A stretch of 42,208 bases of DNA, taken from assembly GCA_024645045.1 (NCBI GenBank), contig JAHEGO010000008.1, positions 1-42,208 on the forward strand, written 5' to 3'. A program made the position numbers and the translations under genes. Below are positions 25,377 through 33,160 of the stretch, piece after piece. Position 1 is the stretch's first letter; each line of letters starts with the position of its first letter. Source of the stretch: Sphingobacteriaceae bacterium. Its GTDB lineage: Bacteria; Bacteroidota; Bacteroidia; Sphingobacteriales; Sphingobacteriaceae. The notes below the pieces were generated by a model, which made no database searches, was not told the origin of the DNA, and saw nothing but the letters and a program-made list of their open reading frames with translations.

Positions 25377-26468
25377 TTATTTTATTGGTTTTAAAATAAT
25401 ATCCCCTTTTTTTAATCCTGACAGCACTTCTACTTTATCATAATCTTTCAATCCTGTTTGAATGGTAATTACATCTTTGTTTTGATTAACGACTTGACTG
25501 TCATTGAGCATATAATTTCGAGGAATTAATAATGCATTTGTTTTAGTTTGGATGACAATATTTGCTTCGGTAGTTAAGTTTGGGTATAAATTTTCAGGTT
25601 GTGTTTTTAAAGCTGCCTCAACAGTGAAAGACTTAGATCTTTCATTCATAATCGGATTTATTTTTTTTATGGTTGCTTCAAAGACTTTCCCTTTATAACT
25701 GTCTAGTTTATAGAACAAGTTTTGTCCTATTTTTATTCGAGCGATATCATATTCATCAACTTGTAATTCTAAAATAAATTTATTGGCTGCACCTATAACT
25801 GCAATAGGGCTTTGAGGACTTATCAATTCGCCTTTTTCTTTTAATATATTAAATACTTTTCCGTCAATTTCGCTCCTAATTTCAAAGTCGTTTTGAATGG
25901 TTTCGCTGATCGCTAAATTATTTTTGGATTGCTGATCCGCTAACTTTAATTGTTTTTTTAAATCCTGGTATTTATATAATGCAGACTCGTAATTATTTTT
26001 CGAATTTTTATAATTCAATTCTTTTTGTTCTAGATCAAAACGACTTCCTGTTTGTTGGGCCCATAAATTTTGTTGTCTACTATAAACTATTGAATCAAGG
26101 TGTAACTTGTTTTTAGCATTTTCAATATTCGCTAGTAAATCTTTTAATTTATTTTGATTTGATTTTAGTTCATTGAAATCAGAAAGTAATTTTGCATTAT
26201 TTGTGCTCAATGTTGCATTTTCATTTTTGATTTTTAAAATCAATTGATTTTTACGTACAGGTTGACCTGCTTCAATTAAAATATCTGCTAGCGTTCCTGT
26301 AACTTTTGCGAAAACTTGATATTGCTGATCGCTTTTAATATTTCCTGAAGCATAGACAGATTCTGAAATGCTTTCTTCAGTAACAATTGTGCTTTCCTGT
26401 TTTTTAGCGCACGAAATAATAAGGAAACTATTTAAACAGATAAAAAGTGCTGGAAGGTAATTTTTCAT
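25377..26468 (-). CDS. HlyD/MacA-type periplasmic adaptor lipoprotein
   Basis: Adaptor proteins bridge an inner-membrane exporter and an outer-membrane channel. The 363-residue product has a lipobox LIISC (Cys20). A biotinyl-lipoyl-like half follows (VFAKVTGTLADILIEAGQPV, near 55-74), then a long coiled-coil hairpin (about 90-195), the second lipoyl half (IRSEIDGKVFNILKEKGELI), a beta-barrel (about 225-300) and a membrane-proximal end (VLSGLKKGDIILKPIK). I chose the ATG at 26468; a TTG 9 bases upstream adds three residues and is less likely. A 9-base-pair inverted repeat lies just upstream. Confidence 0.93.
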   Translation of the reverse strand: MKNYLPALFICLNSFLIISCAKKQESTIVTEESISESVYASGNIKSDQQYQVFAKVTGTLADILIEAGQPVRKNQLILKIKNENATLSTNNAKLLSDFNELKSNQNKLKDLLANIENAKNKLHLDSIVYSRQQNLWAQQTGSRFDLEQKELNYKNSKNNYESALYKYQDLKKQLKLADQQSKNNLAISETIQNDFEIRSEIDGKVFNILKEKGELISPQSPIAVIGAANKFILELQVDEYDIARIKIGQNLFYKLDSYKGKVFEATIKKINPIMNERSKSFTVEAALKTQPENLYPNLTTEANIVIQTKTNALLIPRNYMLNDSQVVNQNKDVITIQTGLKDYDKVEVLSGLKKGDIILKPIK

Positions 26469-26479
26469 AAGAAACAATA

Positions 26480-26502
26480 TTAGCCTTGTTTTACAAGGCT
26501 AA
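26480..26502 (-). promoter_or_regulatory. Perfect inverted repeat upstream of the exporter operon
   Basis: TTAGCCTTG (26480-26488) and CAAGGCTAA (26494-26502) pair perfectly around TTTTA. The element ends 11 bases upstream of the adaptor ATG. It could be an operator for a dimeric regulator or a hairpin in the leader that limits ribosome access. A near-consensus -7 box (TAATATTG, 26482-26475 on the minus strand) overlaps it. Confidence 0.55.
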
Positions 26503-26539
26503 TTTACAGATTAAACAATTTAGATTATTTATAAATTAT

Positions 26540-26547
26540 TATATTTG
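26540..26547 (+). promoter_or_regulatory. -7 promoter box (TATATTTG) for the DUF1456 gene
   Basis: The bases TATATTTG match TAnnTTTG exactly and lie 16 bases upstream of the ATG at 26564, giving a very short leader. The -33 TTG is absent at the best spacing. The box likely serves both the DUF1456 gene and the SPFH gene. Confidence 0.6.
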
Positions 26548-26563
26548 AGTACAATTTAAAAGA

Positions 26564-26818
26564 ATGAGTAATAACGATATTTTTAAAAAGTTAAGAGTGG
26601 CTTTACAGCTTCGAAACGACCAAATTATTGAAATTCTAAGTTTGGTTAATTTCAGAATTACGCCTACCGAACTTTCTGCGTTCTTTAGGGCTGATGATCA
26701 TCCTAATTTTAAGCCATGTGGAGATCAAATTTTAAGGAATTTTTTAAACGGCTTAATTATTTATAAACGCGGGCCAATGGAAAAACCTGCAGATTCACAA
26801 GAAACTAAAAACTCATAA
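26564..26818 (+). CDS. DUF1456 (YehS-like) protein
   Basis: The 84-residue product matches the DUF1456 pattern: a start NNDIFKKLRVALQLRNDQIIE, a middle with LVNFRITPTELSAFFRADDHPN, and an end with CGDQILRNFLNGLI. The E. coli relative YehS is about twice as long and holds two copies of this unit; here there is one, as far as I can see. The function is unknown, and no catalytic motif is visible. It is predicted to be cytoplasmic, and its stop lies one base before the start of the SPFH gene, so the two are translated together. Confidence 0.8.
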   Translation: MSNNDIFKKLRVALQLRNDQIIEILSLVNFRITPTELSAFFRADDHPNFKPCGDQILRNFLNGLIIYKRGPMEKPADSQETKNS

Positions 26819-26819
26819 T

Positions 26820-27725
26820 ATGGTATTTATTATTTTAGCCGCAATTATTTTATTACTTGGCCGTAATTTATTAGCTACAAATCCTCAATTTGGGAAGTCT
26901 CAATCAGTTGTATATTTATTATCAGGTATTTTCTTTTTAATTGGATTAAGTACATCTGTTTTTAAAATGATTGATGCTGGACAGGTAGGCGTTCAATCGA
27001 TGTTTGGTAAGGTAAGCCAAGAAACACTTCCAAGCGGAATGAATGTCATTAATCCTTTAATGGATGTTACATTATTTGACATTAAAACGCAAAATTATAC
27101 TATGTCTGGTGTACACGATGAAGGGGATAAAAATGGAGATGATGCCATTCGTGTTTTAACTGCAGACGGATTAGAAGTCGTAGTGGACTTAACCGTATTA
27201 TTTAAGATATTACCTTCTGAGGCGCCACGCATTTTGCAAGAATTAGGTCCTAATTATTTAGATAAAATTGTACGCCCAATTACGAGAACAAAAATTAGAG
27301 ATAATGCTGTTTATTACGATGCAGTTGCATTGTATTCTACCAAACGAGATGAATTTCAAGCCCGCATTTATAACAGCATTGCAGCTGATTTCAAGAAAAG
27401 AGGATTGGTATTAGAGCAATTATTAGTTCGAAATATTACTTTGCCTTCATCTGTAAAAGTAACCATTGAATCTAAAATTAATGCAGAGCAAGACGCGCAA
27501 AAAATGCAATTTGTATTACAGAAAGAAAAACAAGAAGCAGAGCGTAAGCGAGTAGAGGCGCAAGGTATAGCGGATTATCAAAGAATTCTTAGTACAGGTT
27601 TAAGCGAAAAGCAATTACAATATGAAATGATTAAAGCGCAAAAAGAAATTGCTACTTCGCCAAACACTAAAGTAATCATACTTGGAAATTCGAAAGGAAT
27701 GCCAATTATGATCGGTGATAAATAA
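26820..27725 (+). CDS. SPFH/prohibitin-family membrane scaffold protein
   Basis: SPFH proteins (prohibitins, stomatins, HflK/C) form large cage-like assemblies on membranes that organise lipids or guard proteases. The 301-residue product has two hydrophobic segments near the N terminus (about 2-18 and 27-46), the SPFH domain (about 48-225, with GQVGVQSMFGKVSQETLPSG at its start) and a charged helical segment rich in Glu, Lys and Arg (about 225-265) that should drive assembly. The typical prohibitin stretch KIRDNAVYYDAVALYSTKRDEF is replaced only in detail. There is no protease gene next to it. It converges with the iron-transporter gene with 1 base between the stops. Confidence 0.9.
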   Translation: MVFIILAAIILLLGRNLLATNPQFGKSQSVVYLLSGIFFLIGLSTSVFKMIDAGQVGVQSMFGKVSQETLPSGMNVINPLMDVTLFDIKTQNYTMSGVHDEGDKNGDDAIRVLTADGLEVVVDLTVLFKILPSEAPRILQELGPNYLDKIVRPITRTKIRDNAVYYDAVALYSTKRDEFQARIYNSIAADFKKRGLVLEQLLVRNITLPSSVKVTIESKINAEQDAQKMQFVLQKEKQEAERKRVEAQGIADYQRILSTGLSEKQLQYEMIKAQKEIATSPNTKVIILGNSKGMPIMIGDK

Positions 27726-27726
27726 T

Positions 27727-28830
27727 TTAACCTGCTATTGAAACTCCTATTAATTTGCCAATTCCAAAGGTGATAGCTGCTGCAGCTAAGCCAAATACGA
27801 CTTGTCTAAAACCGGAGTACCAAACATTCTTTCCTGTAAATAAGGTGATGGCTGCGCCAATTAAAAACAAGCCAAACGCACTCGCTATCACACATGTAAT
27901 GATTGCAGTATAGCCTGATAAAAATAGGAAAGGTAATAAAGGAATTATTGCGCCAATTGCAAATAGTATAAAAGAATATACTGCGGCTTCCATGGCAGAG
28001 CCATGTAATTCCTCAGGGTTAATACCTAGTTCTTCTTTGATTAAAATTTGATGTGCCAAAGTTTTGTCTTGCATGATATCATTGGCCATCTCTTTTGCTT
28101 GTGCTTCAGGGATTCCTTTAGCCATGTAAATTAATGCAAGTTCACGTTTTTCGCCTTCTGGATTATTTTCTAATTCATCCATTTCTAATTCCATTTGGTT
28201 TTCGTAAAGTTCTTGTGAACTTTTAACAGAAATCCATTCGCCCAATGACATAGATAATGCGCCTGCTAATAAACCTGCTACTCCTGCAAGTGCTACTCCT
28301 GCTTGTGTTGCGCTAGCACCTGCAACACCCATCACTAAGCTAAAGTTTGAAACGAGTCCATCGTTTCCGCCTAGAACAGCAGCTCTTAAAGCATTTCCCC
28401 CAACTGAACGGTGACGACTTTCGAATTTTGCAACAGAACTACCTGTTGCTGTCTTCTCTTGTTCTAATAGTGTTCTTAATATTTTTACATGGTTTGTTTC
28501 AGTTCCGGTTAAGGGTATGTTCATGCTTCTTTTTGCATTTACTACAGCATTTGATAATACTTTTTCAGTATCCATTAAAATGCCTAAAACATAATCGTAA
28601 CTAAAGTTTTTACCAATGAAATTTAATGTTTTTGCTCTGAAAGATGGAGGCGGAAGTTTTACAGGCCTTTGACTATCTATTTTTTCAAGGAATGCAATGG
28701 CATGTCCTGCTTCAATTTCGCTCATCTGTTGAAATACATTTGCAACAGCTACATCAGTTTCATTAGCTGCAAGTTTTGCATATAAATAACTTGCATCTAC
28801 TTCGGTTTGAATACTTGAATTCTTGATCAT
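27727..28830 (-). CDS. Ferritin-like/VIT1 fusion, MbfA-type iron (manganese) transporter
   Basis: The 367-residue protein joins an N-terminal ferritin-like (rubrerythrin-type) domain to a C-terminal VIT1/CCC1 membrane domain. The di-iron ligands are complete: Glu10, Glu40-x-x-His43, Glu89 and Glu111-x-x-His114. The membrane part starts near residue 145 with the family segment GGNDGLVSNFSLVMGVAGAS and contains about five helices with a charged cytosolic helix pair (about 205-255) between the second and third. The MbfA protein of rhizobia and Agrobacterium has this architecture and exports iron; the ferritin-like part is thought to sense or load iron. It is the last gene of a four-gene run, 6 bases after the DODA-type dioxygenase. 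Confidence 0.9.
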   Translation of the reverse strand: MIKNSSIQTEVDASYLYAKLAANETDVAVANVFQQMSEIEAGHAIAFLEKIDSQRPVKLPPPSFRAKTLNFIGKNFSYDYVLGILMDTEKVLSNAVVNAKRSMNIPLTGTETNHVKILRTLLEQEKTATGSSVAKFESRHRSVGGNALRAAVLGGNDGLVSNFSLVMGVAGASATQAGVALAGVAGLLAGALSMSLGEWISVKSSQELYENQMELEMDELENNPEGEKRELALIYMAKGIPEAQAKEMANDIMQDKTLAHQILIKEELGINPEELHGSAMEAAVYSFILFAIGAIIPLLPFLFLSGYTAIITCVIASAFGLFLIGAAITLFTGKNVWYSGFRQVVFGLAAAAITFGIGKLIGVSIAG

Positions 28831-28836
28831 TGTTTT

Positions 28837-29655
28837 TTAGCTAAATAATACACTTCTCATGCTGATACTTCCTAGGTCAAAGCTATCATTAAAAAAACTT
28901 AAGCTATCATGTTTATCCCTTAAACCTAGTGTATAAATTAATGGAATATAATGTTCGTTACTTGGGTGAGCTATTTTAGCTAAAGCACCTAATTTTTCGT
29001 AATTCACTAAATTGGTTGATGTATCGTTGATGATATTGTTTTTAACTAGTTCATCAAATTCCAAAGCCCAATCAAATGGTTTAGCATTAGCATTCCAATT
29101 TAATTGCCTTAAGTTGTGAACCACATTCCCACTACCAATAATGAGCACTCCTTTATTTCGCAAAACTTGTAATTCTTTTGCTAAGTTGAAATGATAGGTC
29201 ATGTCTTTGGTATAATCTATACTCATTTGATAGACTGGCACATTGGCTTTTGGAAACATGTTCATTAATACAGACCATGCTCCATGGTCTAAACCCCATT
29301 CAAAATCTTCTTTGATGTTAGTAGTATGAACAGTATCTATGGTTTGTTTAGCAAAATTGGGTGCGCCAGGTGCAGGATATTGTTGTTGAAATAAAATTTC
29401 TGGAAAGCCACCAAAATCGTGAATCGTTTCGGGTTTACTTGCCATGCACACAGCAGTTCCATTTGTTAACCAATGTGCAGAGATGCATAGAATTGCAGTA
29501 GGAGGGGCTAATTTATTTCCAATGTTTTTCCATTCATCACTGTATTTGTTTTTTTCAATGGCATTCATTGGAGAACCATGTCCAATAAATAACACTGGCA
29601 TTTTTTCGCTATTGGGTTTGCTAATTAATTCTTGATGGAGGTTGTTGATATTCAT
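28837..29655 (-). CDS. DODA-type (YgiD-like) extradiol ring-cleavage dioxygenase
   Basis: The family opens catechol rings; the plant and bacterial YgiD-like members act on DOPA with zinc or iron. The 272-residue product has the family motif FIGHGSPMNAIE with His26, then His61 in ISAHWLTNG, the DHGAWSVL segment near 134-141, the GSGNVVHNLRQL segment near 174-185, and His235 in SNEHYIPL. His26, His61 and His235 match the metal-ligand positions of E. coli YgiD. The real substrate here is unknown. Its start is 3 bases after the GH53 stop and its end 6 bases before the iron transporter gene, so it is cotranscribed with both. Confidence 0.92.
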   Translation of the reverse strand: MNINNLHQELISKPNSEKMPVLFIGHGSPMNAIEKNKYSDEWKNIGNKLAPPTAILCISAHWLTNGTAVCMASKPETIHDFGGFPEILFQQQYPAPGAPNFAKQTIDTVHTTNIKEDFEWGLDHGAWSVLMNMFPKANVPVYQMSIDYTKDMTYHFNLAKELQVLRNKGVLIIGSGNVVHNLRQLNWNANAKPFDWALEFDELVKNNIINDTSTNLVNYEKLGALAKIAHPSNEHYIPLIYTLGLRDKHDSLSFFNDSFDLGSISMRSVLFS

Positions 29656-29658
29656 TTT

Positions 29659-30723
29659 TTAATTTTTAAAAATACTTTGTGCGGGTAATGCAATGTTGTT
29701 AAAATTAAATAAAGCTGCGTTTTCCCATGGTGACCCATTGGTTGCCTGAGGTCCCTTGAACGCAACTAATTCAGCTCCCCAATAACAAAACCCAATTCCA
29801 TTTGGATTACTCAAAATTACCTCTTTAATTTTTAATAAAAAATCTTTTTGTCCTGTTGGCGTTGCTGGGTAATTTGGTAAAATTAAATCGCTATCTGAAC
29901 CAAAAATATTATTTGTCCAGTCGTTATAGCCTAAGCTGAACGGGTAGGCTACTTCAGCAATGACAATGTCTTTCTGAAAATTAGCAGAAATTTGTTGTAA
30001 GCTCGATTTTAGATTTTCGATTTGCTTACCATGCCATTTTGGATAATAAGAAATTCCAATAATATCATAATCTATTTTGTTTACTTTTTGAAAAAATGAT
30101 ATCGCGTTTTCATACCCAGCATAATGTAAAATAATTTTACAGTTTTGACTCTTGCTTCTAATGACATTACTAGCGGTATCTAAAATTCCTAGAAATTGTG
30201 CTTCATTGTTTATATGCGCTATTGGCCAAAGCAAGCCAGCATTTATTTCATTGCCAATTTGAATATATTCAGGTTGGATGCTTTCCATTATTAAAGCAGT
30301 ATAATTTGCAACGCTGTCTTTTAGTTGTGTGAAGTTTAAATTTTTCCAGGCTTCTGGAATATTTTGTTGGCCTGGGTCAGCCCACCAATCTGAATAGTGA
30401 ACGGTGAGCCATACTTTCATGCCCATTGTTTTAATGCGTTTTGCTAATAGGCTTACTTCTTTTAAATCGCAATGTTTGTCCGAAGGATTATGCCAAAGTC
30501 TAAGCCGAATAGTATTACAACCATTTTGCTGTAAAATTTGCAGTGCGCTTAGAGATACGTCCTGTTCGGTATAAAATTTCGTTTGCGTTGCTTCAATTTC
30601 TGGTAGTGAGGAACAGTCAGCTGCCTTGATAATAAAGTAATTATTTCCTGATGGCAATTCCTGATCAACACAAGCTGCTAAAAATAACATTGAAAAATAA
30701 AGCAAAGCGAAATATTTTTTCAT
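29659..30723 (-). CDS. GH53 endo-beta-1,4-galactanase, lipoprotein
   Basis: GH53 enzymes cut the beta-1,4-galactan side chains of pectin. The 354-residue product has a lipobox LFLAAC (Cys18) and one (beta/alpha)8 domain. The family stretch GCNTIRLRLWHNP lies at 68-80 and VHYSDWWADPGQQNIPEAW at 108-126. The acid/base Glu159 is in IQIGNEINAGLLWP and the nucleophile Glu257 in IVIAEVAYPF. Acylation suggests surface or periplasmic placement. No SusC/SusD pair or other pectin gene lies nearby, so this is not a standard polysaccharide utilisation locus. It overlaps neither neighbour but is separated from them by only 2 and 3 bases. Confidence 0.94.
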   Translation of the reverse strand: MKKYFALLYFSMLFLAACVDQELPSGNNYFIIKAADCSSLPEIEATQTKFYTEQDVSLSALQILQQNGCNTIRLRLWHNPSDKHCDLKEVSLLAKRIKTMGMKVWLTVHYSDWWADPGQQNIPEAWKNLNFTQLKDSVANYTALIMESIQPEYIQIGNEINAGLLWPIAHINNEAQFLGILDTASNVIRSKSQNCKIILHYAGYENAISFFQKVNKIDYDIIGISYYPKWHGKQIENLKSSLQQISANFQKDIVIAEVAYPFSLGYNDWTNNIFGSDSDLILPNYPATPTGQKDFLLKIKEVILSNPNGIGFCYWGAELVAFKGPQATNGSPWENAALFNFNNIALPAQSIFKN

Positions 30724-30725
30724 TT

Positions 30726-31616
30726 CTATTTTTTTTCAATCACAAATGTCAAATATTTTTTTTCTTTTAAAAACTTGTCTGGATCAATCGCAGAAAACTC
30801 TTTAACCATTTTTTTGTCAATTCCATTTCTTAAATCACTTGTTAAATAATATAACCATGCTTTTTTGAATCTTAATTTTTCAAATGCAAAATGTTTCAAT
30901 GGAATTAGGAATCTTTCCGCATACATATTTATCCATTTAATGGTTGGTAGTGCATTGAGCGTGATATCTTGGAAATAGGTAATTTTCCAACCCTTTTCGG
31001 CTATTTTAGCATGAAAAGTATTTAGAATTTGTCCTGATTTTTCTACGCCAGATTCATCATGTCTAAAGTAGTCAACGATAATCCATTGTCCATCTTCGTT
31101 CATCAAATGATCGACATGTGCTATGGCTTGGTCTAGGTCGATGTATTGTAAAGATTCTGAATTGATGATGGTATCATATTTATTGTCAGATTGAAAATCC
31201 TCAAATTTAGTATGGTAACATTTAACACCTTTATATTTCAGATCTATGTGATTTTTTTGATTGATATTAGGCGTGAGGGCTTCTACTTTAAAATTGTTAT
31301 CATGTAATAAACCAGACAATCCACCCATTCCACAACCCACATCTAAAATGAGCCCATCTTTATTTTTAATTAAATCTTTGATGTTCTCCGCATATTTTAC
31401 TTGCGCATCTTCAATTGCTTTGAGTGAAATGTCTTCAGGTGCAATTTCGGTATTTTCAAAATAACCATAATGCAACATGTCGCTTTTTAAAACTTTACTG
31501 TATAAGTACAGCTCTAAATCGTAAGTTGACTTATCAAACTTTGCATTGTGCTGATGAAATTGATAAGCCTTGATCCATTTGATAGGATTGAGTAATTGGC
31601 GAATGGTTTTTTTCAT
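30726..31616 (-). CDS. Class I SAM-dependent methyltransferase (CFA-synthase-like)
   Basis: The 296-residue protein carries the SAM-binding motif I LILDVGCGMGG (about 89-99), preceded by the segment DMLHYGYFENTEI near 46-58. That combination is usual in the group that holds cyclopropane-fatty-acid synthases and small-molecule or sterol-like C-methyltransferases. The C-terminal third is helical, with many aromatic and Lys residues and no added domain. The substrate cannot be told from the sequence. It leads a run of four genes with gaps of 2, 3 and 6 bases. The 70-base gap before it holds no exact -7 box, so it may also be read through from the rsmI-lnt-M20 genes. Confidence 0.85.
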   Translation of the reverse strand: MKKTIRQLLNPIKWIKAYQFHQHNAKFDKSTYDLELYLYSKVLKSDMLHYGYFENTEIAPEDISLKAIEDAQVKYAENIKDLIKNKDGLILDVGCGMGGLSGLLHDNNFKVEALTPNINQKNHIDLKYKGVKCYHTKFEDFQSDNKYDTIINSESLQYIDLDQAIAHVDHLMNEDGQWIIVDYFRHDESGVEKSGQILNTFHAKIAEKGWKITYFQDITLNALPTIKWINMYAERFLIPLKHFAFEKLRFKKAWLYYLTSDLRNGIDKKMVKEFSAIDPDKFLKEKKYLTFVIEKK

Positions 31617-31686
31617 GAAATAGCTTTTTCAATTTACAAAATAGCAATATTTTGAAAATCCACCAATTATAATATTTGCAGTTGAT

Positions 31687-33156
31687 TTAATTGCTTTTAC
31701 TGCATGAATTCTGAATTAATTGTTCGTAAAACTGAATAATTGCATGGTAGTTTTCTACGCCAATTTTTTCGTTCACTCCATGAATCCCTTTCAATGCATC
31801 TGCGTCCAATTGAACTGGTAAAAAGCGATACCTGTTTTCAGATATGCCATCATAGTGCTTTTGGTCAGTTGCGGCAATCATTAATGAAGGGGCAACAATG
31901 GTATTGTTAAATACTTGTTTAATTGTTTTAGAAATATTCGAAAAAGCTTTATTATTTACAGGTGAAATTTTTGTTGCAAGATTAAAATCTTTACTAAGCT
32001 TAATAGTAATTCGCTCATCGTTAATGGTTGATTTTAAATATTGGAAAACATCGCTGTCGCTATCTCCAGGAAGAAGTCTAAAATTAATGGTTGCTTTTGC
32101 AATCATTGGAATTACATTTTCTTTCATGCCACTTTGAAGTAAGGTTGCAGCTGAAGTGCTACTAACCAGTGCATTTCCTGTGTTTGTAGCTTTGTATTTG
32201 TTTAAAATGAGTTTTTCAAAAAGCCATTGGTTTGAAAAAGCCATTCTATTGATGAAAGATAATTCAGGTCCAATATCATTTATAAAGTATTGTACCGGTT
32301 CTGTTATTTTTGCAGGCATTGGATTATTTTTTATTTTAACCAAGGCCTCAGCTAATACTACAATTGCATTTTCTTTTTTAGGCATTGAGGAATGTCCTCC
32401 ATCAACCTTCGAAATTAATTCTGCTGTTGCATAACCTTTTTCAGCAATGCCAATTAATGCAGCAGGTGCTTTAAGACCAGGAACAATTCCGTTGGTAATG
32501 ACTAGTCCTTCATCTAAAATAAATTCCGCATTAATTTTTCTATTCCTCAAATTTGCAGCTATCATTTTAGCACCGTTATTGCCGCCTAGTTCCTCGTCGT
32601 GTCCAAATGCCATGATGATACTTCTGTCTGGAATAAAACCTTTCTTTAATAGCCTTTCCACAGATTCTAAAATAGAGATAACAGCCACTTTGTCGTCTAA
32701 TGTGCCTCTGCCATGAATGTATCCATTGCTAATAGTACCACTAAAAGCAGGGTATTCCCATTGTTTGCTGCTTGCTTCTTCAACCGGAACCACATCATAA
32801 TGACCCATTAATATGATGGGTTTTAGGCTATCATTTTTTCCATTCCATTCAATAAGCAAACTGTATTGATTGATGATTTCGAAATTTAATTTTCCTGCAA
32901 TATTTGGGTATGTGTTTTTAACAAATGCAATAAATTTTAAAAATGCATTGCGGTCAATTTCATTTTCTTGGTCATATGAAATGGTTGGAATTTGAATCGC
33001 AGTCACTAAGTGTTTGGTGGCGTTGCTGTCAACAGGTGCTGAAGGAACTGTTTTCACTTGCACTTGATTAGATTTTGTTAAAAAAGTTTTTGCCAATACC
33101 ACAAGAATTAAAATTCCAATGGTTAACAACACATATTTAAAGAATGATTTTAGCAT
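31687..33156 (-). CDS. M20-family metallopeptidase, membrane-anchored (CPS1-like)
   Basis: M20 enzymes are di-zinc carboxypeptidases or aminoacylases. The 489-residue product has an N-terminal membrane anchor (about 7-26) and the full ligand set: His119 in LMGHYDVVPV, the bridging Asp154 in GRGTLDDK, the catalytic Glu pair 188-189 in GHDEELGG, Asp215 in FILDEG, and a His in TDQKHYDG near the C terminus. An internal dimerisation domain (about 230-350) is present. The closest architecture is the CPS1/PM20D1 group, which acts on dipeptides or N-acyl amino acids. It follows lnt by 4 bases. Confidence 0.93.
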   Translation of the reverse strand: MLKSFFKYVLLTIGILILVVLAKTFLTKSNQVQVKTVPSAPVDSNATKHLVTAIQIPTISYDQENEIDRNAFLKFIAFVKNTYPNIAGKLNFEIINQYSLLIEWNGKNDSLKPIILMGHYDVVPVEEASSKQWEYPAFSGTISNGYIHGRGTLDDKVAVISILESVERLLKKGFIPDRSIIMAFGHDEELGGNNGAKMIAANLRNRKINAEFILDEGLVITNGIVPGLKAPAALIGIAEKGYATAELISKVDGGHSSMPKKENAIVVLAEALVKIKNNPMPAKITEPVQYFINDIGPELSFINRMAFSNQWLFEKLILNKYKATNTGNALVSSTSAATLLQSGMKENVIPMIAKATINFRLLPGDSDSDVFQYLKSTINDERITIKLSKDFNLATKISPVNNKAFSNISKTIKQVFNNTIVAPSLMIAATDQKHYDGISENRYRFLPVQLDADALKGIHGVNEKIGVENYHAIIQFYEQLIQNSCSKSN

Positions 33157-33160
33157 AAAT

